This document shows, one piece after another, positions 26,860 through 34,622 of a stretch of 64,000 nucleotides of DNA. Under the pieces are notes generated by a model, which was not told where the DNA came from, did no database searches, and was given only the letters and a program-made list of their open reading frames with translations. Source of the DNA: Flavobacterium sp. N502540 (GTDB taxonomy: Bacteria; Bacteroidota; Bacteroidia; Flavobacteriales; Flavobacteriaceae); contig NZ_CP110012.1 in NCBI RefSeq assembly GCF_025947365.1, forward strand, positions 1,364,001 through 1,428,000. The letters are read 5' to 3'. Position numbers and translations under genes: made by a program. Within the stretch, counting starts at the first letter, position 1; every line of letters starts with the position of its first letter.

Positions 26860-27693
26860 TTAAACTAATTGATCCAATCCAATCACCTGAACGCTTTCGC
26901 CTTCGAAATCTTTTACTGAATTGGTGGTAAAAATGGCATCGAAACAATCCAAAACTTCGAAACCTTTATTGAAAATTCCATGGCTTACTGCTAAGTATAA
27001 TTTTCCGGCATTTTTCTTTTTTAATTCTTCAGCTAATCCGACGAAAGTTCCTCCGCCATCGCAAATATCATCTACAATTAAACAGTCCATTCCGTTTAGA
27101 TCGTCTTCGTATACTTTAAAACCAGACAATCTTCCGGTTTTTACATCTCGGCTTTTACTGCATTCTACCACTTCAATTCCACCAAGAAATTCAGAAACTT
27201 TGTAAATTTTCTTTAATGCACCGCCGTCCGGAGAAATTAATTTTACGTTTTCACCAATTTCTTTCAAAACCGCTGCAATAAAAGTATGATTCGGAATCAC
27301 TTCGCAATTGTTTACTAATGCAGGTGTAACTTCAGAATGTGCATCAAAAACAAATACTTTATTCAACTGAAGCGTATTAATGATATCGGCATATACTTTT
27401 ACAGATAACGATTCGCCTTTAATCATCACACGATCCTGTCTGGCAGCAGGAAAATAGGGAATAAAAAGATCAATTATTTTAACTTCCATTCTGCGTAATG
27501 CATCAACTGTAATGCACAACAGACCTAAGTCGTTGAATGAATTCAAACGATGTGTGATCGTTACTTTTTGGGTATTGTCAAAATCAGGATTAATTTTAAT
27601 GTGAGGTTCTCCTCCAGAAAATGTGAAACTTTGAAATTTGATTTCTTCCTTATTAGGAATTGGAGTGAATTTTGGGTCTAAATTAAGTATCAT
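26860..27693 (-). CDS. Divergent ribose-phosphate pyrophosphokinase homologue (possibly ADP-ribose pyrophosphate synthetase)
   Basis: 277 aa, about 35-40 residues shorter than housekeeping Prs. The Prs fold is clear: SGGEPHIKI, DALRRMEVKIIDLFIPYFPAARQDR, FDAHSEV and the PRPP loop IVDDICDGGGTF. Differences from canonical Prs are plain: DAHSEV replaces the DLHxxQIQGFF stretch, DDICDGGGT replaces DDxxDTGGT, and ECSKSRDVKTG replaces the usual KRR loop. These traits match the short phage-type enzymes paired with NAMPT, one of which (Adps, NARP1) activates ADP-ribose. It heads the operon directly behind the NrtR operators. PRPP synthesis for nicotinamide salvage is the conservative alternative. Confidence 0.85.
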   Translation of the reverse strand: MILNLDPKFTPIPNKEEIKFQSFTFSGGEPHIKINPDFDNTQKVTITHRLNSFNDLGLLCITVDALRRMEVKIIDLFIPYFPAARQDRVMIKGESLSVKVYADIINTLQLNKVFVFDAHSEVTPALVNNCEVIPNHTFIAAVLKEIGENVKLISPDGGALKKIYKVSEFLGGIEVVECSKSRDVKTGRLSGFKVYEDDLNGMDCLIVDDICDGGGTFVGLAEELKKKNAGKLYLAVSHGIFNKGFEVLDCFDAIFTTNSVKDFEGESVQVIGLDQLV

Positions 27694-27703
27694 AGTTTTT
27701 TAG

Positions 27704-27724
27704 TTTGCGTTAATTATACGCAAA
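27704..27724. promoter_or_regulatory. NrtR-type operator, site 1
   Basis: A 21-bp palindrome TTTGCGT-N7-ACGCAAA with perfect 7-bp half-sites. Its right half overlaps the -7 box (27721-27728, read on the minus strand) of the promoter for the prs-like operon, and it lies 11 bp upstream of that start codon. This is a position for simple repression. The 21-bp size fits NrtR-family operators. Confidence 0.8.
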
Positions 27725-27750
27725 TATAAGGCGATTTATTTATTAAACAA
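27721..27750 (-). promoter_or_regulatory. Promoter of the NAD/ADP-ribose operon
   Basis: On the minus strand a TTG (27748-27750) is followed by a 19-bp spacer and TATATTTG (27721-27728). This fits the flavobacterial consensus TTG-N17-23-TAnnTTTG fully. It sits between the two operator palindromes and upstream of the prs-like gene. Confidence 0.82.
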
Positions 27751-27755
27751 TTTAT

Positions 27756-27776
27756 TTTGTGTAAAATTTACGCAAA
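27756..27776. promoter_or_regulatory. NrtR-type operator, site 2
   Basis: A second 21-bp palindrome TTTGTGT-N7-ACGCAAA with one mismatch between half-sites and an AAAATTT centre. It overlaps the last codons and stop of the regulator gene and lies just upstream of the -33 element. Centre-to-centre distance to site 1 is 52 bp, about five helical turns, which would allow cooperative binding or a loop. Confidence 0.78.
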
Positions 27777-28460
27777 CTTTATTTCGAAGTGAAAACCACT
27801 ATCAATTAACTCTTTGTATTTTAAATCGTTAAACCTAAAAAGTTTAGCCGGGCGGCCGCTCTTTATAGGTGAAAAATGGTCTGTTTGATCCAAAAATCCA
27901 TAGCTGAGTATCTTCTTTCGGAAATTTCGTCGATCGATTTCCTTCTCTAATATCGTACAATAAAGATTCTCGAGATCAGAAAACAGAAATTCCTGAGGAA
28001 GTAAATCGAAACCTACCGGCTCGTAAGTCAGTTTTGCTTTTAATCTTGTCAATGCAGTTTTTACGATTAAATTATGATCGAATGCCAGATCGGGAATCTC
28101 ATCTATTTTAAACCATTGCACTCGTTCGGCATCGGTATCCGCTTTAATTTCCAGACTTGAAGCGTCTACTAAAGCATAATAGGCAACAGAAATTACACGA
28201 TTTCTGGAATCTCTGTTGATATCATCTCCAAAAGTATACAGCTGTTCCATAAAAGTAAGCTGAACATTGGTCTCTTCGTGCAGCTCCCTAATAACAGCAT
28301 CACTCAAAGATTCGTCCTGTTTTACTAAACCACCCGGCAAAGCCCAATACTTATCGGCAGACCCAAACTTTTGCTCTATTAAAAGCACATACAAACTGTT
28401 GTTCTTATATCCGAACACAATGGCATCAACCGCAATTCGAATATTTTGAAAATTTTCCAT
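27768..28460 (-). CDS. NrtR-like Nudix/winged-helix transcriptional regulator
   Basis: 230 aa. The N-terminal Nudix domain carries a nearly complete Nudix box: Gly44, Glu50, then RELHEET at 58-64, with Asn65 in place of the usual Gly. The C-terminal part (about 150-230) is a winged helix with RRNFRKKIL and the GRPAKLFRF wing. NrtR proteins repress NAD genes and are released by ADP-ribose or related NAD metabolites. The downstream operon and the 21-bp palindromes support NrtR rather than the sugar-responsive AraR relatives that share this architecture in Bacteroidota. A TATATTTG -7 box for this gene lies at 28483-28490. Confidence 0.88.
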   Translation of the reverse strand: MENFQNIRIAVDAIVFGYKNNSLYVLLIEQKFGSADKYWALPGGLVKQDESLSDAVIRELHEETNVQLTFMEQLYTFGDDINRDSRNRVISVAYYALVDASSLEIKADTDAERVQWFKIDEIPDLAFDHNLIVKTALTRLKAKLTYEPVGFDLLPQEFLFSDLENLYCTILEKEIDRRNFRKKILSYGFLDQTDHFSPIKSGRPAKLFRFNDLKYKELIDSGFHFEIKFA

Positions 28461-28492
28461 ATTTTAAAACTCCTATCTCACAAATATAACGA

Positions 28493-28550
28493 ATGAGAGT
28501 CAATTTCATAATCTATCACATCAGCAATAAATTATAAAATTGACTCTCAT
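28493..28550. repeat. 14-bp perfect inverted repeat upstream of the nrtR-like gene
   Basis: ATGAGAGTCAATTT (28493-28506) and its exact complement AAATTGACTCTCAT (28537-28550) are separated by 30 bp. It lies immediately upstream of the regulator's -7 box and downstream of the PKD lipoprotein gene. There is no T-run, so it could be an operator, an mRNA 3' stabiliser or a word palindrome. Confidence 0.75.
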
Positions 28551-28574
28551 CAATATTCTATTTCCTTCGGCCTT

Positions 28575-28931
28575 CTAGTTTATTGTTACTGTTCTCTTTG
28601 GGATAGAAGTACATTCTGAACCATTTATCCCAACAGTAACCTCTGCACTAACTTCATAAGTTCCTGCTGCCGGATAGGTATGCGTAATATCTTTACCAGT
28701 TCCGGTGGTCCCATCTCCAAATGTCCACTTTACACCAATTAGAGTTCCGGATCCGCTATATCCAACAGAATAGTTCATTAGTTTAGGATTAGTAGCATCA
28801 GTTGAATTATGTAGTTTTACAAAAATTGCTTCTGTAAGGCAATCTGCGATCTCATCTTCATCACGTTTAGTACAGGAATTAGCCGTATAAAATACCAGGG
28901 CAAGCATTAAAATTGATACGATCTTTTTCAT
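28575..28931 (-). CDS. Small PKD-domain lipoprotein
   Basis: 118 aa from the ATG at 28929-28931. It opens with MKKIVSILMLALVFYTANSC, a signal with lipobox ANSC. The rest is a single PKD-type beta-sandwich: GVKWTFGDGTTGTGKDITHTYP and AGTYEVSAEVT are the typical core. Such domains mediate binding at the cell surface. An upstream in-frame start at 28961 would place ten residues before the signal and is less likely. Confidence 0.82.
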   Translation of the reverse strand: MKKIVSILMLALVFYTANSCTKRDEDEIADCLTEAIFVKLHNSTDATNPKLMNYSVGYSGSGTLIGVKWTFGDGTTGTGKDITHTYPAAGTYEVSAEVTVGINGSECTSIPKRTVTIN

Positions 28932-28998
28932 TTTTAAAAATATTAAGAATTTATCTCCCAAAATTATTCTTTACAAATACAGAAAACAATGATTTCTG

Positions 28999-29904
28999 TC
29001 ATAATCTGTTACCAAAAAACAATTTTAACTCTTTGGAGATAATTTCAAAAAACGAATTCAAATTATTGTTTTTAGCTGTTAATAGATACACATACTCCTC
29101 CGGTACGTGAAAACTATTCCATAACAATTGCAATTTATTCTCTTTAATATATTTTCGTGCATTGCAGTTCCAGGTTATCGCTACCCCTTCATTGTCCGCT
29201 AACATCCTTAACATTTCAGATTCAGACGGAATAATATAGTTCGGAACCATAGAGGGCCTTTTTTTATTAAAAGCATGCAGCCAAAATAGTTTTATATGTG
29301 GAATTCTGGCATCGTGACTGTACCATTTTTGTTCATTGAGCCACTGCTCTACTTCGGCATAATTATCTGATTTTAATTTCTGACGAAATTCTGTTCCATC
29401 CAAACGTACTGGCGCCACCATAATCAGCTTAATTTTCCCCACAATTTCGTAGACCGTATCAAAGGTGTCAAATCTTTTTGTGGTGATTGCAAAGTCAAGC
29501 TTTTTAGCATCAACTAACTCAAAAAGTACATCGTTTTCAGCAAAAGTAAAATCGATCAAATCGAACTTAGCAATCAATAGGTTTCCAATACAATTAAAAA
29601 GATTTTTGGAGATTCCGACCGAAATTAGCCGATTGGCATCTTCAGCTTTTGCCCGAAAACTGCTTTCTACATTTTCAAGCCGATCCAGCGCATCTATGAT
29701 TAAATTATTCAGTAACTTAGCGTATTCCGTTGGTTCTACGCCCTTTGACTTTCGATTGAACAATTTATTTCCAACATGTGCTTCCAGCATCGAGATTTGC
29801 TGGCTCACCGCAGGCTGACTCATAAATAACTCTTTTGCAGCGATAGAAAAATTCCCGTTTTTATATACAGCCTTAAAGGTTCTGTACCACTCCAGATTCA
29901 CCAT
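28999..29904 (-). CDS. LysR family transcriptional regulator
   Basis: 301 aa with the N-terminal LysR helix-turn-helix (EWYRTFKAVYKNGNFSIAAK, then LFMSQPAVSQQISMLEAHVG) and a substrate-binding domain. It is divergent from the DJ-1/PfpI gene and probably regulates it; the 85-bp gap holds both -7 boxes (TATGTTTG for lysR at 29924-29931 minus, TAAATTTG at 29966-29973 plus). The inducer is unknown. Confidence 0.93.
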   Translation of the reverse strand: MVNLEWYRTFKAVYKNGNFSIAAKELFMSQPAVSQQISMLEAHVGNKLFNRKSKGVEPTEYAKLLNNLIIDALDRLENVESSFRAKAEDANRLISVGISKNLFNCIGNLLIAKFDLIDFTFAENDVLFELVDAKKLDFAITTKRFDTFDTVYEIVGKIKLIMVAPVRLDGTEFRQKLKSDNYAEVEQWLNEQKWYSHDARIPHIKLFWLHAFNKKRPSMVPNYIIPSESEMLRMLADNEGVAITWNCNARKYIKENKLQLLWNSFHVPEEYVYLLTAKNNNLNSFFEIISKELKLFFGNRL

Positions 29905-29989
29905 GACATAAATATATTTATAACAAACATAGTTTATTTTATTTTTACTGATATCACTTTAGCCGTAAATTTGATCAAAATTTAAACTT

Positions 29990-30754
29990 ATGAAAAAGAT
30001 AACCTTACTTACGATTATAGCCTTTAGTGCTTTTAGTACTTCAGCTATAGCGCAAAAAGCAACAAAAAAAAGTACCAAAAAAGTACTATTTGTTGTGACC
30101 AGTAACGACAAACTGGGAAATACCGGAGAGAAAACCGGATTTTGGTCAGAAGAATTTGCTGCACCTTATTACGAATTATTAGATCAGGGCGTCGAGATTA
30201 CAATTGCTTCTCCACTGGGAGGTCAGCCTCCAGTTGATCCTAAAAGTGCCGACCCTGCATCGGCCACTGAAGACACCAAACGTTTTGACGCTGATAAAAC
30301 TTTGCAAGAGAAGTTAAAACATACCCATAAACTTTCGACTATCAACCAGAAAGATTATGATGCTGTGTTTTACCCTGGAGGTCATGGTCCGCTTTGGGAT
30401 TTGGTAGAGGATAAAAGTTCCATTGCTTTAATTGAATCTTTCTACACCCATAAAAAGCCTGTTGCTTTTGTTTGTCACGCTCCGGCGGTCTTAAAAAATG
30501 TAAAAGTTAAAGGAGAGTTTCTAGTAAAAGGCAAAAAAGTAACCGGTTTTACAAATGCCGAAGAGGAAGCAGTGGGTTTAACCAAAGTAGTACCGTTCTT
30601 ATTGGAAGATGCTTTGACAAAAAATGGTGCTACCTTTTCGAAAGCAGCCAACTGGCAGCCGTATGCTGTAGAAGATGGCCTTTTAATCACGGGGCAAAAC
30701 CCTGCTTCGTCTAAATTAGTAGCCGGAAAATTATTGCAGCAATTGAAGAAATAA
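29990..30754 (+). CDS. Exported DJ-1/PfpI (class I glutamine amidotransferase-like) protein
   Basis: 254 aa with a signal peptide (cleavage after AIAQ, residue 22). The domain is of the Hsp31/PfpI type: GFWSEEFAAPYYELLDQGVEI, YDAVFYPGGHGPLWD and the nucleophile elbow AFVCHAPAVL with the catalytic Cys and following His. Relatives are chaperones, glyoxalases or proteases; an exported form is less common. LysR is divergent upstream. The last 23 codons are copied twice more in the tandem repeats downstream. Confidence 0.9.
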   Translation: MKKITLLTIIAFSAFSTSAIAQKATKKSTKKVLFVVTSNDKLGNTGEKTGFWSEEFAAPYYELLDQGVEITIASPLGGQPPVDPKSADPASATEDTKRFDADKTLQEKLKHTHKLSTINQKDYDAVFYPGGHGPLWDLVEDKSSIALIESFYTHKKPVAFVCHAPAVLKNVKVKGEFLVKGKKVTGFTNAEEEAVGLTKVVPFLLEDALTKNGATFSKAANWQPYAVEDGLLITGQNPASSKLVAGKLLQQLKK

Positions 30755-31367
30755 AGTTACTGAGGTGCTAAGAAACTAAGATTCTGAGATTCTAAGCAAC
30801 AGAACTTAGAAACATTAAAATAAAACAATTACTATAATGAAAGATGCTGAGACATTGAGATTTTAAGAATCTAAAAAAACTTAGAACCTTAGCACCTCAG
30901 CATCTTAGAAACTTAAAAAATCACCGGACAAAATCCTGCTTCGTCTAAATTAGTAGCCGCTAAATTATTGCAGCAATTGAAGAAATAAAGGTACTGAGGT
31001 GCTAAGACACTAAGATTCTAAGCAACAGAACTTAGAAACATTAAAATAAAACAATTACTATAATGAAAGATGCTGAGACATTGAGATTTTAAGAATCTAA
31101 AAAAACTTAGAACCTCAGCATCTTAGAAACTTAAAAAATCACCGGACAAAATCCTGCTTCGTCTAAATTAGTAGCCGGTAAATTATTGCAGCAATTGAAG
31201 AAATAAAGGTACTGAGGTGCTAAGACAGTAAGATTCTAAGCAACAGAACTTAGAAACATTAAAATAAAACAATTACTATAATGAAAGATGCTAAGGCATT
31301 GAGATTTTAAGAATCTAAGAAAAAACTTAGAACCTCAGCATCTCAGCAGCTTATAAACTTAAAAAAA
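30686..31367. repeat. Three tandem copies (about 220-235 bp) of the gene tail and its downstream gap
   Basis: Units start at 30686, 30920 and 31139, each at ATCACnGGrCAAAA. Each contains the last 23 codons and stop of the DJ-1 gene, then ACTGAGGTGCTAAG, an AACAATTACTATAATGAAAG block, and a palindromic section (AAGATGCTGAG against CTCAGCATCTT). Copies 2 and 3 differ by a few substitutions and deletions and have no start codon. The last unit runs into the alcohol dehydrogenase start. No other gene is present in this 613-bp gap. Confidence 0.92.
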
Positions 31368-32525
31368 ATGCTAAACTTTGAATTATACAATCCGACAAAT
31401 TTAATTTTCGGAAAAGGACAAATTGAAAAACTTTCGGCTTTAATACCCAAAGATGCCAAAATCTTACTGGCTTATGGCGGCGGAAGTATTTTTAAAAACA
31501 GAATTCACGAACAGGTGATTCAAAACTTAAAAGGTTTCGATATTGTAGAATTTGGCGGAATCGAACCCAATCCACATTTTGAAACTTTGATGAAAGCGGT
31601 TGCTGTTATTAAGGCTGAAAAAATTGACTTCATCTTAGCTGTTGGTGGTGGTTCTGTAATTGATGGTGTAAAATTCATTTCTGCAGCGGTAAATTTCGAC
31701 GGAAATCCGATTGACATTTTGCAAAAACGATTACTCATTAAAGAAAATGCTATGCCTTTCGGAACTGTTTTGACTTTACCAGCAACAGGAAGCGAAATGA
31801 ATTCGGGAGCGGTTGTCACTATTGAGGCAACTCAGGAAAAACTGGCTTTTGGCGGAAGTGCTCTTTTCCCTAAATTTTCAATTTGTGATCCAACTGTAAT
31901 TGCTTCGTTACCAAAAAGACAATTACAAAATGGTGTTGTGGATGCTTATACACACGTAATGGAGCAATACCTGACTTATCCGCACGAAGGTTATTTACAA
32001 GACCGTATTGCTGAAGGAATTTTACAGACGTTAATTGAAGTTGGTCCAAAAGTAGTTGAAAATCCAACCGATTATGCTTTGGCTTCTAATTTTATGTGGA
32101 GCTGTACTATGGCCTTAAACGGCCTCATTCAAAAAGGAGTTCCTTCGGACTGGGCAACTCACATGATCGGCCACGAACTAACGGCTTTATACGGAATTGA
32201 TCATGCCAGAACTTTGGCTATTATCGGACCTAGTTTATACCAAACGATGTTTGAGACCAAAAAAGAAAAACTTGCCCAATACGGCAGAAGAATTTTCAAT
32301 TTAACAGGCTCTGACGATGAAGTGGCAAAAGAAGCAATCAATCAAACTGTAGCATTTTTTCATACTATGGGAATGGATACCAAACTTTCGCAATACACAA
32401 ACGATTATAACAAAACGGCCGATTTTATTGTAAACCGATTTAATGAAAGAGGCTGGAAAGGTTTGGGTGAAAAACAACTAATTACTTTAGACAAAGTAAA
32501 ATCGATTGTTGAAATGAGCTACTAA
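31368..32525 (+). CDS. Iron-containing alcohol dehydrogenase (YqhD/BdhA-like)
   Basis: 385 aa, the usual size. The NAD(P)-binding GGGSVIDG is near residues 93-100. Metal ligands are Asp194 in DAYTHVMEQYLTYP, His198, and the two histidines in WATHMIGHELTALYGIDHARTLA near 264-286. It should reduce aldehydes or oxidise alcohols, most likely with NADPH as in YqhD. It lies directly after the tandem repeat array and ends in a terminator. Confidence 0.92.
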   Translation: MLNFELYNPTNLIFGKGQIEKLSALIPKDAKILLAYGGGSIFKNRIHEQVIQNLKGFDIVEFGGIEPNPHFETLMKAVAVIKAEKIDFILAVGGGSVIDGVKFISAAVNFDGNPIDILQKRLLIKENAMPFGTVLTLPATGSEMNSGAVVTIEATQEKLAFGGSALFPKFSICDPTVIASLPKRQLQNGVVDAYTHVMEQYLTYPHEGYLQDRIAEGILQTLIEVGPKVVENPTDYALASNFMWSCTMALNGLIQKGVPSDWATHMIGHELTALYGIDHARTLAIIGPSLYQTMFETKKEKLAQYGRRIFNLTGSDDEVAKEAINQTVAFFHTMGMDTKLSQYTNDYNKTADFIVNRFNERGWKGLGEKQLITLDKVKSIVEMSY

Positions 32526-32584
32526 GGCGTAGATTCTAAATAAAAAATCCAAATTCCAATTTTAAGTTCATTTGGAGTTTTACA

Positions 32585-32619
32585 AAAAAGGCGTTCTCAT
32601 TTTATGGGAACGCCTTTTT
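32585..32619 (+). terminator. Terminator after the alcohol dehydrogenase
   Basis: A 14-bp stem starting AAAGGCGTTC with one G-T wobble, a short loop, and a T-run (AAAAAGGCG to CGCCTTTTT). The 190 bp between it and the gpsA promoter hold nothing I can assign. Confidence 0.88.
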
Positions 32620-32803
32620 ACAATACTAAAACAAAATTAACTAACTCAATTCTTGCTAAACTCATTAAATTCTAATTTATAAATAGTTACAACGTACGGA
32701 TTGCCTTTTTATTGTATAATCGTTAAAATATTTTCTATTTCAATTTAAATCCTCTGGAAACCATTGTATTTAAAGAGGTTTTCCAAATTTCTTAAACGAG
32801 ATT

Positions 32804-32835
32804 TTGTATTATTACTACATTATTAAGTACTTTTG
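32804..32835 (+). promoter_or_regulatory. Promoter of gpsA
   Basis: TTG (32804-32806), a 21-bp spacer, and TACTTTTG (32828-32835), 18 bp before the ATG. Both elements match the flavobacterial consensus. Confidence 0.7.
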
Positions 32836-32853
32836 CTTTAAATTATTAAAATA

Positions 32854-33849
32854 ATGAGCGAAAATTTAAAATTTGCAGTAATTGGAGGAGGAAGCTGGGC
32901 AACGGCAATTGCAAAGATGTTATGTGTAAATCTTTCAGAAATTGCCTGGTACATGCGTAATGATGCTGCTATCGAACACATTCAGAAATACAAACACAAT
33001 CCGAATTACTTAAGTTCGGTTGAATTTGATACGGCAAAACTTAAACTGACCAATAATATTAATGAAGCAGTCGCTTATGCAGATTATGTGATTTTTGCAA
33101 TTCCTTCTGCATTTTTAGATGGTGAATTGAAAAATTTGACGGTTTCATTGTCTGATAAAATTATCTTTTCTGCGATTAAAGGAATCGTTCCTGAAACAAG
33201 TTTGATTGTTGGAGAACATTTTCACATTCAATACGACATTCCGTACTACAATATCGGTGTAATTACAGGTCCTTGTCATGCTGAAGAAGTAGCATTAGAA
33301 AGACTTTCTTATTTAACAATTGCCTGCGGGGATCCTGAAAAAGCTTCAATCGTAGCAAAACATTTATCCGGAAATTATATCAAAGCCAAAATCTCTGATG
33401 ATATTATTGGTACTGAGTATGCAGCAATGCTTAAAAACATCTATGCTATTGCAGCCGGAATTGCTCACGGACTAGGTTATGGAGATAACTTTCAATCGGT
33501 TATGATGAGTAACGGAATTCGCGAGATGAAGAAATTTATCCGCAAAGTTCATAAAATGAAACGTAACATCAATGACTCCGCTTATTTAGGCGATTTATTG
33601 GTTACCGGTTATTCTGTGTTCTCGAGAAACAGAATGTTCGGAAACATGATTGGTAAAGGCTATACGGTAAAAAGTGCGATGATGGAGATGAGTATGGTGG
33701 CCGAAGGTTATTATGCCACTAAAAGCGCTTATAAGCTAAATCAGGGCTATGGTGCAAAAACGCCAATTATTGATGCTGTTTACGCTGTTTTATACGAAGG
33801 AAAAGATGCAAAATCGGTTTTCAAGAAATTAACGGAGTCTTTGGATTAA
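32854..33849 (+). CDS. gpsA: Glycerol-3-phosphate dehydrogenase, NAD(P)+
   Basis: 331 aa, full length. The Rossmann motif is GGGSWATAIAKML (residues 8-20). GPCHAEEVA near 137 and EYAAMLKNIYAIAAGIAHGLGYGDN near 191-215 contain the catalytic lysine and substrate pocket, and NGIREMKKF follows. It reduces dihydroxyacetone phosphate to sn-glycerol-3-phosphate for phospholipid synthesis. It has its own promoter and terminator. Confidence 0.95.
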   Translation: MSENLKFAVIGGGSWATAIAKMLCVNLSEIAWYMRNDAAIEHIQKYKHNPNYLSSVEFDTAKLKLTNNINEAVAYADYVIFAIPSAFLDGELKNLTVSLSDKIIFSAIKGIVPETSLIVGEHFHIQYDIPYYNIGVITGPCHAEEVALERLSYLTIACGDPEKASIVAKHLSGNYIKAKISDDIIGTEYAAMLKNIYAIAAGIAHGLGYGDNFQSVMMSNGIREMKKFIRKVHKMKRNINDSAYLGDLLVTGYSVFSRNRMFGNMIGKGYTVKSAMMEMSMVAEGYYATKSAYKLNQGYGAKTPIIDAVYAVLYEGKDAKSVFKKLTESLD

Positions 33850-33900
33850 GTTTTTTTAGAGAAGGTAGATTATAGAGGCAAGAGCCAAGAAACAAGATTA

Positions 33901-34043
33901 TAGAGTAAAGACTATAAATTGCAACCTTGTTTTAGCAGATAAAAAAAGAGTCAGGACAGAATTAAAAATTCATCTTGACTCTTTTTTATTTTAATATAAA
34001 GAAATCTAAACTCTTGCTTCAAGCTTCTATAGTCTTTACTCTA
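33901..34043. repeat. Word palindrome around the gpsA terminator
   Basis: TAGAGTAAAGACTATA (33901-33916) is perfectly complementary to TATAGTCTTTACTCTA (34028-34043). Further copies of TCTTTACTCT, CTCTATATTCT and TTGCTTCT words continue to about 34118. The word TAGAGTAAAGA occurs again at 39814-39824 and 60962-60972. Confidence 0.85.
33942..33987. terminator. Bidirectional terminator after gpsA
   Basis: AAAAAAGAGTCA (33942-33953) pairs with TGACTCTTTTTT (33976-33987). It lies between convergent gpsA and the hypothetical gene at 34135, nested inside the larger word palindrome. Confidence 0.85.
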
Positions 34044-34134
34044 TATTCTATTCTCTATAATCTTGCGTCTTTACTCTTGCTTCTTTGCTCTATATTCTTG
34101 CTTCTTGCTTCTACAAATCTGCACTCCACTCTAC

Positions 34135-34542
34135 CTACTTCACCATAATTCCTTCAACGAACAGAATAGGCACTTCTTCAGTTTCATTTTCGTTGATCAC
34201 GTTCGATTTAAAAATAAATTTCTTATCGTACAACGTATTGCCAATGAAAAACGTTACCATAAATTCGTTGTTCAGGACCAGTAAACTCTTTTCAACCATT
34301 TCTATTTTCACAACCGAAACGGCAGGAACTTCTACAAAGGCATGACGTAAAACAGACGTTTTTTTCATCTCGCCATCGATCGTTCCAAATGCTTTTGAAA
34401 CTACCATCACGCTGTCCAGGTTAAAATCACTGTCGTTTACCAGGTAAGCGTACCATACTTTTTCCATAAAGTCATCGCTCCATTCCTGTACTGCTGCAAG
34501 AAATACGTTTTCTACTTCGGGAATTGTTATATCTTTTTTCAT
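34135..34542 (-). CDS. Conserved hypothetical protein
   Basis: 135 aa, cytoplasmic, no recognised family. Mixed alpha-beta content with VWYAYLVNDSDFNLDSVMVVSKAFGTIDGE early and a final beta strand ending LFVEGIMVK. It lies behind pheS on the same strand, separated by an 80-bp gap with a perfect 15-bp palindrome, and may share its transcript. Confidence 0.75.
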   Translation of the reverse strand: MKKDITIPEVENVFLAAVQEWSDDFMEKVWYAYLVNDSDFNLDSVMVVSKAFGTIDGEMKKTSVLRHAFVEVPAVSVVKIEMVEKSLLVLNNEFMVTFFIGNTLYDKKFIFKSNVINENETEEVPILFVEGIMVK

Positions 34543-34563
34543 AATCTTAGTAATTCATAAAAT

Positions 34564-34608
34564 GTAAATAGTGATTAGAAAGAAGGCTTCTCACTAATCA
34601 CTATTTAC
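34564..34608. repeat. Perfect 15-bp palindrome
   Basis: GTAAATAGTGATTAG (34564-34578) pairs exactly with CTAATCACTATTTAC (34594-34608) across a 15-nt loop, between pheS and the downstream hypothetical gene. No T-run follows in either direction. Confidence 0.85.
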
Positions 34609-34622
34609 TAATAACTTTATTT

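Noticed and set aside
22533..28460. Prophage-borne NARP1 cassette
   Set aside because: No phage genes, integrase or attachment repeats flank the cluster, and it has a chromosomal-type regulator and operators, so it is treated as a chromosomal operon.
30755..31367. Possible CRISPR array or IS element
   Set aside because: Units are over 200 bp without unique spacers, there is no transposase, and each unit is a copy of the upstream gene tail and gap.
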